A stretch of 64,000 nucleotides of DNA from NCBI GenBank assembly GCA_914767885.1, contig CAJZBQ010000003.1, positions 558,001 to 622,000 on the forward strand, given 5' to 3'. The notes under the pieces were generated by a model. That model made no database searches. It saw only the letters and a list, made by a program, of their open reading frames with translations, and was not told where the DNA came from. Shown here piece after piece: positions 39,001 through 46,434 of this stretch. The position numbers were made by a program, and so were the translations under genes. The DNA comes from Blepharisma stoltei. Lineage: Eukaryota; Ciliophora; Heterotrichea; Heterotrichida; Blepharismidae. Within the stretch, counting starts at the first letter, position 1. Each line of letters opens with the position of its first letter.

Positions 39001-42000
39001 TATACATTGGTCAATTAAGCTCTATTTAATTTTTCATAAAAAATAAATTAAAATTCGGGTATAGTGCTAAATTAATATTTTTCAAAAGATTTAAAAGGAA
39101 AATATTAATTTTTATAAAATTATCACCTAATGTAATAAAAAAAGTGAATTAGACTTTCTTTTCAACGTTTTTCGCCTTGAATCGATTAATTTTTTTATTT
39201 AATTTTTTTATAAAAATAAATTAAAATTCTTTTAAAATTTAGAAAAATTTAAGTATATATTTTTTGTAAATAAAATTAACCCCTTAATTTGAACAGGACT
39301 TTTGTTCCAATTTGAAGGGATGATGAGTTAAATAAATGGAAACTTGGATGTGAAAAGAAGAAGACTGCTGATTCCAACAAGAAACTCAAAGGAGCCATGC
39401 TTAAGAACGCTCTTGAAAAACCAGTCCGAAAACAAGTAAGATCAGGAAGAGACAGATGCCAGCCAAGCGATAAGGTAAAGAAGACTCTACAAGTTTTTGC
39501 ACTTCGAGTTGAAAAGATGCCTAGAGACGCTATTAGCAAATGGAAAGCTTTCTTAAACCTTGAGAAGAACGACAACCTCTCAGATGCAGTAAGAGCCCAA
39601 AAACTAAGATATGCACTTGACAGAATACCGATTAGGACTCTGAAAAATAATTATGACTTTATTTTGCAAAGACATGGAACCAGAGCTTTAGGAATATTGA
39701 GATTGCTGTTCAAACATTATCAAGAAATGCCTAGTGAAGCCATGAAGAAATGGAAAGACTTTGTTAACAATTGCAAGCAAGGAGACCTACTTAACGCTGT
39801 AAACGCTCAGAAACTGAAAATCGCATTAGAAAGAATTCCTGCAAGGACCATCAAAGATGCGCATCAAAGAATCTTAGGAGATGGAGACAAATTCGCAGGA
39901 AATGTTAGAAGAATCCTTATTCAGCTTCAAAAGAAACCAAGAATTGCCTTCAACATCTGGAAACAATACATTCAAGATTGTAAGACAAGAAACTTATTCG
40001 ACAATGTCAGATCCCAGAAATTAAAGAATGCTTTAGGAAGGATACCGAAGAGAACAATCAATTCAATTAGATTTATCACGTTCAAGGTCCACTACCAGGT
40101 CAGGTGTCAGATAGAAGCAACCACTCATCCCTCACTTTCAGATAAATTCATCAGGAAATAGCTTCATAATTAAAATATGCAAGAGAAAAATATCGGTTTG
40201 GAGACCGGAAAATTTAAAATGTGCCATATTTTAAATTATCCGAAGAGAACAATCAAAGATGCAACTCAAAGAATCATCGGAGGAGGTGATAAAGTCAAAG
40301 GAGCAATCAAGAATGTAATGAATGCAATGATAAGGAAACCAAGAGACGCTCTTCAGAAGTGGAAAGACTACATTAAAGACTGTCAGACAAAGAAAGCTGT
40401 AAATGCTCTCAAAGCAAACAAACTCAAGACTTCCTTACTCCCCCTCTCTGTCAGCAAACAAAACCATTAAAAATTCTCCATTTTTGCCTAAAAATCCACT
40501 GTGATCGAACAAGGAATTTCGGAAAACAAAATATTTTGATAATTATTATAATGAAATTTCTAACTAATTCTGTTGAATTCTAAACAGCTTGCATTTTTAA
40601 AACATAAAGTATAATTTAAATTAATATTTGTTTTAAATTATTTTGAATTTTTTTTAAATTTTGAAAACAAAAATCCTCTTAAACGAACAAAATTTTTTGT
40701 TTGCTCAAAGGGGAGGGGAGCTAGAAAAAGTTATACCAAGAACTCTAACCTCCTATTTTATAAAAATTATCTATAGATTATTTTTTAAAACCTTTTCAGG
40801 TCTATTTTAACACAAGTAATATTCCATATGCTTTTTTAATTTTCTCTTAAAATATCAAGAAAATTTATAATAATTTATATAAATTTGCTTGAAATGCTAT
40901 TTTTTTTGTTTTTTCTATTTATTATTAAAAATAGCACTAACATATTTATCTTGGAGAAGTAAGAGATGCTCATAACCGAATTGTTGGCCAAGGAAGCAAA
41001 ATATTAGGAGCTCTTCGCAGAATGGAAATTCAGCTCAAGAATAAGCCACGAAATGCATTCAATAAATGGAAACTCTATCTTCAAGCTTGTAAAGAAAAAG
41101 GACTGCTCGATAATGTAAGAAGCCAAAAATTAGCCAACATTGCACTTGCCATTCCTCGACGAACTTTAAGAGACACTTACCAAAGAATAGTTGGTGAAGG
41201 TGACAAAGTTTTAGGTGCCCTAAAGAAACTTGAAGTGGCCTTAAAGAGATCCCCTAAGCAAGCCTTTGACAAATGGGCTAAGTTCGCTAAAGACTGTGGT
41301 ACAAAGAACATGCTCGACAACCTAAGAACTCAAAAACTTCAAAACGCCTTAGAAAAGATTCCTAAACGAACCATAAAGGATGCAGCTGACAGAATCCTTG
41401 GAGCTGGCAACAAAGTTAGAGGCGCACTTCGCAGACTTTTCATTCAGCTTCAAAAGAAGCCTAAAGACGCCTTTGAGAAATGGAAAGACTTCGTCAACGA
41501 TTGTAAGAAGAATGGCTTGCTTGACGCTCTCAAAGCTAAAAAACTGCAAGATTTAGTCCTTAAAATCCCACAGAGAACTATCAGAGACGCCTACACCCGG
41601 GTTGTAGGCCAAGGGAACCAAATAGCAGGAATATTCAGAAGGCTTGAAATTACATTAAAGAAATCCGCAAAAGGAGCCTTCAGCAAATGGGCAAACTTCT
41701 GCAAGGACTGCAACACCAAGAAAATGCTTGACAACGTACGAACTCAGCAGCTTAAGAACCTTCTGCAAAGCATCCCACGAAGAACCTTAAAAGACGCCAC
41801 AGACCGCATCAAAGGAGAAGGCGACAAAGTCAAAGGAGCCATGCGCAGCATCATTAACAGTCTCAAACGAAAGCCTAAAGACGCCTTTGAAAAATGGAAA
41901 GCTTACCTAAGTGATATCAAGACTAAAAACGTTTTGGACGCCCTAAACGCTAAGAAGTTACAAGCGGCCCTTGGCAAAGTCCCTCAAAGAACTCTTAGAG

Positions 42001-45000
42001 ACTCCCTCAGCCGTCTCATAGGAGAAGGCAGCAAATTGGCAGGCGCCATCAGAAGACTTGACATCAACCTCAAGAAGAAGCCCAAAGAAGCCTTCGAAAA
42101 GTGGAAGAAATACGTCAGAGACTGCAACGAAAAGAAAATCATGGACAATCTCAAGACTGAGAAGCTTAAACATGCAGTAGAGAGAATTCCTCGAAGAACC
42201 CTAAAAGATGCAATAGGAAGAGTTATAGGAGAAAGCGACAAACTGAAAGGGGCTCTAAGGACTATTCTTTCTGCATTGAAGAGATCACCTAAACAAGCTT
42301 ATGACAAGTGGAAAGACTTTGTTAATGATTGCAAGAATAAAAATTCATTAGATGCATTGAACGCCAAGAAGCTGCAGACTACACTTGAAAAACTGCCTCA
42401 GAGGACCATGAGAGATGCATATTCTCGCATTTTGGGTGACAATAACATTGTAAAAGGTGCTATAAGAAGGATCATGATTTCGCTTAACAAGAAGACTAAA
42501 GAAGCCTTTGACCTATGGGAACAGTTCAATAAACAAGCCAAGAAAAAGACCATCTTAGACCAGCTGAGGACTGAAAAACTAAGAAATGCTTTATCCAATA
42601 TTCCAAGACGTGTCATTAAGGACGCTCACAACCGCATTATTGGACAAGGCAAAGCTGTAGCTGGAGCCCTCCGAAGACTTCAAATAGCTATTAACAAGAA
42701 GCCGAAACAAGCTTTCGATAAATGGAAAGACTTTATCCATGACATTGAGACCAAGAAAGTCCTTGATAATTTAAGGTCAGAAAAACTGAGATCAACACTC
42801 GCAAAATTACCATTAAGAACTGTCAAAGATACTGTAGAAAGGATCATTGGAGGAGGCGACAAAGTAAAAGGAGCTTTAAGAAGGATTATGCTGGCACTAC
42901 AAAAGAAGACTAAGACTGCCTTCGATAAATGGAGAATCTTCACCAAAGACTGCAATGAAAAGAAATGGACTGACAATGCAAGGACTGAAAAATTAAGAAA
43001 TGCATTAGCCAAGATCCCTGCAAGGATCGTCAAAGATGCAGCTGATAGGATTATTGGAGGAAACAATAAGGTCGCTGGAGCACTTAGAAGGCTTGAAATT
43101 GCAATTACAAAGAAGCCGAAGGCTGCTTTCGATAAGTGGAAGAACTATTTGCAAGCTTGCAGAGAAAAGAAATTAATGGACAATGTCAAAGCGACTAGTC
43201 TTGAAAACACGCTTAAGAAGATTCCTTTGAGGACCGCTAAAGATGCACTTAATAGAGTTTTGGGACAAGGAAACACCGTAGCAGGAGCACTCAGAAGACT
43301 TGAAATTTCTTTACAAAAGAAGCCTAAGCACGCGTTTGACTTGTGGAAGAACTTTAACCAAGCTGTCAAAGATAAGAAAGTACTAGACTCTCTGAATGCC
43401 ACCAAGCTTAAAGACTGCTTATCTAAGATCCCAGTCCGCACATTGAGAAACAGCTTTAATAGCATTGCAACAACTAAAGACAGACTGATATCTGCCCTTA
43501 AAGCTTTAGCCAGAAGAGCTGACAGGATGCCTAAACTTGCCTTCGATAAGCTAGCTAAAAATGCTCACCAAGGTAAAGCTGATGACTTGAAAGGAGAACT
43601 CAAAGGTCAACAATTAAAGAACGTCCTCAGAAAAATCCCAGCCAGAACCTTAAGAAATGCTTACCAAAATCTATGTCCAGGCCTCAGTGCTGAGCTTAGA
43701 GGTGAAAAACTCAGAGCAGCCCTCAATAAGATCCCAGCCCGCACTTTGAGATCTGCGTTTAACCCTATTGTTCTTGACAACTCTGAAAAGGTTAAATCAG
43801 TCTTTAGGAACCTTGCCATTATGTATGACCAAAAACCTAGAGATGCCCTAAACAGATGGAAACTAGCTTGCCAAAAGAAAAAGGTGGCGGATTCTGATAA
43901 GAAGCTCAAAGGAGTCATGCTGAAGAGCGCTCTTGATAAGCCAGTTAGAAAAGCTGTAAGATCTGGCAGAGACAAATGTCAAATCAGTGAAAAGACCAAA
44001 GCAGCGCTTAAAGCTTTATCTTATAGGTGTGAAAAACTCCCACAAGACAGCATAAGAAAATGGGCTGAAAATGTTTTAGGCAAAAAAGCAGCTGCTATCC
44101 AGGAGCGCATGAGGTCTGAAAAACTGAGATCAGCACTATTTAGGATCTCACAAAGGGTCCTTAAAGAGTCTGAGTCTAGGATTGTAGCTAAAACAAGCCG
44201 CGTCAAGTTTATTCTGGTAAGTCTTGCTTTAAGAGCACAAAGACGCTCAAGAGAAGCCTTCGACAAATTAAGAAGCAACGTCCACAACTCAATTAAAAAC
44301 CAAATTGCTACCAAACTGGACGGTGAAAAACTTCGCCAGACCTTAGACGCCATCCCAAGACGAATCCTCAAGAACTGCTTATTAAGAATCGTAGGGGGAG
44401 GTTCTCTCGTAGCAGGTGCCTTAGCTAGATTTAACGAACACCTCAACAAGATCAAGCGTTTCGCAGTCTTTAAATGGAGAGTGGTAAACGATGCTGAAAA
44501 GCATGTGAACAGGTATAGACTTGTAGCTTCCTTATTCGCCAAACTGCAGCAAGGATCCAGATTTAACCTCCGCATGGCCTTCAAGATGTGGACTAATGAT
44601 AAAATGCAAAGAATAATCCAAAGCTTAAGGAAAATCAACTTAATCGCAGAAGACGGCGCTAGAAGAGCTATAGGACACTGGTTTGCCCAGTCTATGAAAA
44701 TCAAAGGAGCCCTTCTTGCTAAATATGCCCCTGCTCTACAAAACTTGTTCAAGCTTAGAGAAAAATGCCTTTCCCGCAACATAAATAATGGCTTTAGGAC
44801 TTGGCTGAATGCAATAGACAGGAACAAGATCAAGAGAAGAACTATTTCTAAGGTTATGAGAAACCTTGTAGGGCTGCAAAAAGGAGGCATTGAGACACTC
44901 AGAGAAAGAGTCTTGAAGCTGAAAATGATCAAGAAAGTAAACGGAGCCTACTTGATATCAAGAATTATGGAAGCCAAGGCGAAAATCATGATGAGAGGAA

Positions 45001-45908
45001 GACTTAGCATATGGTCACAAGATGAAAAGATGAGGATTTTGAGGTTGAAGAAGAAATATCTTCTAAGCATGATCAATTTATCTAGCATTTCTTACCAAAC
45101 ATCGGTGTGGAGATGGAAGTACGTGATTACCAGACATGGAGTTGAGCTGCATCCTAAGCAAACCCTCATGTGGGAACGTATAATAAGAGTTGGAAACCAA
45201 TACCAAAGACGTCTCAAGCAGTTCGCTATGTTTAAGCTTATTTTGACTTATAGAACTGCTCTGCCGATACATAACCGCCAATCAGTGCAGCTTGCAGTCA
45301 GCTCTTTGTTGCGCGCTAGCAATATGTCTCGAGATGGAAGAATGAGCGCTGCAATGCCAAACTTGCGTGAAGGCATCAACTTTAGGACCCCATCCCCAGA
45401 AAGACCTACAACTGCCATGGATACTTCTATATCAATCCCTATAACAACGACAGCTTCACAAGGAAGAAGCAGCATGGAAGAGCCAATGTCAGGGAAAATG
45501 TCCAAAGAAGAAATCGCTGAGCTCAGCAAGAATGGAGCAACTGAAGTCATCTGTCTGCAGCTCAGAGAAGTTAGGGTAAGACAGCTTGCAATTGGATTTT
45601 CTTCAATCGCTTCTTATAGCAGACAAGTTGGACTGTTTGAAGATGAAAGGACAAGACTTATAGAGTCAATAAATGAGCTGAGATATGATAAGCATAGCTT
45701 GCTTGAAGATAATACAGCACTGAGACACCACAATGAAGCTTTAATAGAAAGTTTAGAAGCCACAAATATGAATTTCCACGCCCTTACGCTACAGCTGGAT
45801 CAGATGAGGCTTGGAAGAATGGTGAGAGTTATATCAAAGATGATTGAGATACCAGTGCTTGAAGCTTTAATTGTGTTGAGACACAACGCTGGAATCTTAA
45901 GTCCTTAA
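9001..45908 (+). CDS. Giant Sfi1/GSBP-like centrin (spasmin)-binding repeat protein, about 8,841 aa
   Basis: One gene from ATG 9001 (MEEQRLLELVEKIFSG) to UAA 45906-45908. Excising 34 inserts (listed separately, 10,382 bp) leaves 26,526 nt = 8,842 codons with no stop, UGA being Trp (for example 25866-25868). Layout: unique N-terminus (about 1-350); irregular repeats; three copies of a ~115-aa module (TLQRIVAQKTRKSLKPIVIVKDADAIL) near 11313, 13661 and 14521; then on the order of 100 units of about 68 aa with the core KIPxRTLKDA, GxGDKVxGALRRL, KKPKQAFDKWKDF, LDxLxxxKLxxAL; unique C-terminus with a coiled coil (about 45600-45850). The F-x-x-W-K core matches the centrin-binding Sfi1 repeat, and the giant size with ~68-aa units fits the giant spasmin-binding proteins I recall from Spirostomum. 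Inferred role: scaffold for Ca2+-driven contraction of myoneme/centrin fibres. Super-repeats of 861, 861, 1276 and 1283 aa are visible. Function is inferred from repeat shape, with no binding data. Confidence 0.85.
10068..10339. mobile_element. IES / MITE, 270 bp, TA-bounded
   Basis: TA 10068-10069 and 10338-10339. Ends CTCTCCTCCATGAGCG and CTCACAGAGAGGGGAGAG. Removal joins MPNS to KKKLGDIVKHL in frame. Confidence 0.9.
12746..13136 (+). mobile_element. IES / pogo-like MITE, 389 bp, TTA-bounded
   Basis: Palindromic left arm (CTCCGTGAGCGAACAAA facing its inverse at about 12766-12798) and right arm with two direct copies of the terminal motif. Removal joins KNAL to ARIPSRTLKDA. Confidence 0.95.
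14624..14831. mobile_element. IES, 206 bp, TTA-bounded
   Basis: Interrupts DADAIL-RRYLRKLHLV. The uninterrupted paralogous copy at 13743-13800 gives the exact junction. Confidence 0.95.
15354..15756 (+). mobile_element. Retroelement-like (SINE-type) insertion, 403 bp, 10-bp target duplication
   Basis: AAAAAACTCC at 15344-15353 is repeated at 15747-15756. The head is TTAAA-rich; the body is GC-rich with CCCCTTTCCAACTC at about 15543; the tail is CGCCATTTTAATGTATAT. Precise removal gives VKKLQGEKKAIKKNL, matching the paralogue at 12230. The duplication contains no TA. Confidence 0.85.
16136..16264. mobile_element. IES, 127 bp, TTA-bounded
   Basis: Interrupts KVAGAL-RALIDNAKKVPRDAL. Removal restores the repeat register. 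Confidence 0.95.
16581..16748. mobile_element. IES, 166 bp, TAA-bounded
   Basis: Removal joins LKSA to KLANLLAKIPIRTEKDA in frame. Confidence 0.9.
17140..18264 (+). mobile_element. Retroelement-like insertion, 1125 bp, 18-bp target duplication, hosts a nested MITE
   Basis: ATGCAAGAACGGTGAAAC occurs at 17122-17139 and 18247-18264. The head is TTAAC repeats, split by the MITE at 17151-17715; a GC-rich body follows from about 17730 with CCCCTTTCCAACTG at about 18033. The 3' end can fold (ATAATTAAAATATG at about 18178 against CATATTTTAATTAT at about 18236). Removal rejoins AKCKNGETLDNLKAAKL. Confidence 0.85.
17151..17715 (+). mobile_element. Nested MITE, 563 bp, with transposase remnant
   Basis: TA at 17151-17152 and 17714-17715. 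Terminal inverted repeats are CTCCCCCCCATCCTTGATCG and its complement. An internal segment at about 17272-17390 translates to AWKMHLMKLLSGNFETTESF, then NYPKWFSHQ, which parallels the C-terminus of the pogo-like transposase at 5571-5680 (SFELTGSYGVNHPKIFSHQ). Confidence 0.85.
18650..19130 (+). mobile_element. Retroelement-like (SINE-type) insertion, 481 bp, 14-bp target duplication
   Basis: AAAAACTAAAGGAT at 18636-18649 and 19117-19130. The head is a run of GATTA pentamers. The GC-rich body contains GGGGATTCGCACCCC (18698-18712), which resembles a tRNA T-arm. The tail is CACCATTTTTATGTATAT. Removal rejoins QKLKDNVAKCKSG. Confidence 0.9.
20512..20880 (+). mobile_element. IES / pogo-like MITE, 367 bp, TTA-bounded
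   Basis: Full MITE arms. Interrupts QQRIL-GDGDKFAGNVRR. Uninterrupted equivalents exist at about 27810 and 39877. Confidence 0.95.
21051..21441 (-). mobile_element. IES / pogo-like MITE, 389 bp, inverted orientation
   Basis: Same family as 12746-13136 but reversed: the direct-copy arm lies on the left and the palindromic arm on the right. Removal joins LERIP to KRTLKDATQRI. Confidence 0.95.
22889..23266 (-). mobile_element. IES / pogo-like MITE, 376 bp, inverted orientation
   Basis: Removal joins LKNIP to KRTLKDAAQRIKGDG. Confidence 0.95.
24227..24579 (-). mobile_element. IES / degenerate MITE, 351 bp, inverted orientation
   Basis: Ends TTCCCTCCTCTGTGGACAAAC and CCCTCACGGAGTGGGGCGAG are diverged. 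It interrupts HQRIL-GDGDKFAGN, the same codon as 20512. Confidence 0.95.
24750..25128 (+). mobile_element. IES / pogo-like MITE, 377 bp
   Basis: Removal joins LEKIP to KRTLKDATQRI. Same codon as 21051 but opposite orientation. Confidence 0.95.
26381..26653. mobile_element. IES, 271 bp, TTA-bounded
   Basis: AT-rich, without MITE ends. Interrupts PIRTL-RDAHNRLIGEG; the equivalent at 22692 is intact. Confidence 0.95.
30452..30564. mobile_element. IES, 111 bp, TAA-bounded
   Basis: Interrupts LNDVL-RRIPLRTSKDAF. The near-identical copy at 37039-37060 lacks it. Confidence 0.95.
30795..30982. mobile_element. IES, 186 bp, TTA-bounded
   Basis: Interrupts PVRTL-RNSFNSIVATKD. Left end CATCATTTATGTCG and right end GAGGAGAA match the IES at 37495-37603 in the duplicate block. 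Confidence 0.95.
31664..31914. mobile_element. IES, 249 bp, TTA/GTA-bounded, degenerate MITE-like ends
   Basis: Ends AATCTCCCTGTGATC and TTCTCACAGAGAG. Removal joins IRAEKL to RYALGRIPIRTLK. Confidence 0.9.
32183..32413. mobile_element. IES, 229 bp, TTA-bounded
   Basis: Interrupts YQRIL-GDGDKLAGN, the same codon as 20512 and 24227, but the insert is not the MITE. Confidence 0.95.
33010..33116. mobile_element. IES, 105 bp, TTA-bounded
   Basis: Interrupts PRRTL-REAYQRVVGEG. The paralogue at 28400-28430 is intact. Confidence 0.95.
33250..33663. mobile_element. IES, 412 bp, with a nested IES/MITE
   Basis: Interrupts KDCNS-KNMLDNLRTQKL. Removing the nested element at 33317-33630 leaves a 100-bp host IES. 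Confidence 0.95.
33317..33630 (+). mobile_element. Nested MITE-like element, 312 bp
   Basis: TTA at both sides. Ends CTCCCTCCTTGGGC and CAAACGAAGGGGAG. Lies inside the IES 33250-33663. Confidence 0.8.
33941..34055. mobile_element. IES, 113 bp, TTA-bounded
   Basis: Interrupts PQRTL-RDSYNRINGEG. The paralogue at 28810 is intact. Confidence 0.95.
34249..34353. mobile_element. IES, 103 bp, TAA-bounded
   Basis: Interrupts LRNIP-KRTMKDAADRVKGEG. The paralogue at 29010 is intact. Confidence 0.95.
34526..34788. mobile_element. IES, 261 bp, TAA-bounded
   Basis: Ends ACCCTACTACTTAG and TATGGAGGTGAGAG. Interrupts LNA-KKLQTALEKLPQRTL; intact at 29180. Confidence 0.95.
34906..35092. mobile_element. IES, 185 bp, TTA-bounded, degenerate MITE
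   Basis: Left end CTCACTCGTTTAG with an internal GGTTAGAAAAATTCC resembles the reversed MITE arm. Interrupts RRLEINL-KKKPKQAF; intact at 29300. Confidence 0.95.
35613..36043. mobile_element. IES, 429 bp, TTA-bounded, with a nested foldback MITE
   Basis: Interrupts LRNAL-ANIPRRILKDAHNR; intact at 29830. Contains the element 35796-35993. Confidence 0.95.
35796..35993. mobile_element. Foldback MITE, about 198 bp
   Basis: Terminal inverted repeats of about 35 bp: CAGGACGGCATTTAGCTAAC and, facing it, GCTAAATGCCGTCCTGGGC. Distinct from the pogo-like MITEs. Confidence 0.85.
36154..36389. mobile_element. IES, 234 bp, TA-bounded, with terminal inverted repeat
   Basis: Ends CCTCTTCCCTTTTTAAA and TTTAAAAAGAGGTAG are inverted. 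Interrupts AINKKP-KQAFDKWKDFVNDTK. Confidence 0.95.
36463..36616. mobile_element. IES, 151 bp, TGA-bounded
   Basis: Flanks are TGA 36463-36465 and TGA 36614-36616 with no usable TA pair. Removal joins NLRS to EKLRNTLAKIPLRTTRDAF; the intact copy at 30010 gives the exact junction. Confidence 0.9.
37160..37376. mobile_element. IES, 215 bp, TA-bounded
   Basis: Ends AATCACCTATTTG and AAGGCTAAGGAG. Interrupts LQKKP-KQAFDLWKDYVKATK; intact at 30672. Confidence 0.95.
37495..37603. mobile_element. IES, 107 bp, TTA-bounded
   Basis: Homologous in position and ends to 30795-30982 (CATCATTTATG left, GAGGAGAA right) but shorter inside. Confidence 0.95.
37893..38006. mobile_element. IES, 112 bp, TTA-bounded
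   Basis: Interrupts LQGEKL-RKALDKIPIRTLRSAF; intact at 31240. Confidence 0.95.
38142..39330. mobile_element. IES, 1187 bp, TTA-bounded, hosts a retroelement
   Basis: Ends CTCCCCACCTTTAAAATTGG and CCAATTTGAAGGGATGATGAG are roughly inverted. Interrupts YQRPRDCL-NKWKLGCEKKK; intact at 31380. About 700 bp of it is the element 38198-38878. Confidence 0.95.
38198..38878 (-). mobile_element. Retroelement-like insertion in reverse orientation, about 680 bp
   Basis: Imperfect 19-bp duplication: TTTATTTAGTACTTTCCCA at 38179-38197 and TTTATTCAGTACGTTCCCA at 38860-38878. The tail complement ATACATAAAATGG lies at the left; the head, a run of AACCT repeats, lies at the right (38828-38858). GC-rich body with AGTTGGAAATGG at about 38635, the complement of the family core. 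Confidence 0.85.
40062..40256 (+). mobile_element. Short retroelement-like insertion, 195 bp, 17-bp target duplication
   Basis: CCGAAGAGAACAATCAA at 40045-40061 and 40240-40256. The 3' end has ATAATTAAAATATG facing CATATTTTAAATTAT, the same foldback tail as the element ending at 18246. Removal joins RIPKRTIK to DATQRIIGGG. Confidence 0.9.
40436..40723 (-). mobile_element. IES / degenerate pogo-like MITE, 286 bp, inverted
   Basis: Left end CTCCCCCTCTCTGTCAGC followed by AAACAAAACCATTAAAAA is the reversed MITE arm. Removal joins LKTSL to EKVIPRTL. Confidence 0.9.
40746..40961. mobile_element. IES, 214 bp, TAA-bounded
   Basis: Removal joins IPRTL to RDAHNRIVGQGSKI. It lies 23 bp after the previous IES. 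From here to the stop at 45908 the gene is uninterrupted. Confidence 0.95.
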
Positions 45909-46434
45909 ATAAGTTAAACTCTTAATTTTAATAAGTTTCTGCTATAAATTAATTTACAATGAGGATTTAATTTTCAAATCTATAAATAATTTGTTTATAT
46001 TTATATATTAAAATAGCATGCGTTACATTTATGTAAAGGATTAAGAAATAAATTATTGTGTTTGAAAGAATTGAGGCATCCATTATAATAAATTTCAGTT
46101 TTTATAAAATTGATACTCTTTGTGTATTAAACTTGCTAAAGAGTAATGGGTAATTTAATGAAAAAAGTATTTTATACATTTTTGATTATTTATTAAATTT
46201 TTGTTCCTACTATTTAATCTTTGTTTCAAAAGGCAGTAAATTGTTCTAAGAAACTAAAAATAAATTTTAAAAATATTTAAATTATTTTTCTCTGATATAA
46301 AATTAATTTATGCTGTTTTGCATAAATTCAGTAAGTTCCAAAACGAAATAATCTATATTAGCACGATTCATATATATAATATTTACTAATTAGCTTTGAT
46401 TAGGCATACATAGCACAGCTATTATAGATATATT
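45909..46434. other. Intergenic, nothing recognised
   Basis: AT-rich spacer between the giant gene and the first channel gene. No gene or repeat seen. Confidence 0.6.

Noticed and set aside
10068-40961. The TA-bounded inserts as spliceosomal introns
   Set aside because: They lack GT-AG ends, keep one TA at the junction, range from about 100 to 1190 bp, and real introns here are 15 nt.
44021-44932. A 303-aa open frame on the reverse strand
   Set aside because: It is antisense to the conserved repeats of the giant gene, an artefact of its codon bias. Other long reverse frames in 9001-45908 are the same.
9001-45908. The tandem repeats as a CRISPR array or satellite
   Set aside because: The periodicity is codon-based (~68 aa) with conserved protein motifs and synonymous variation.
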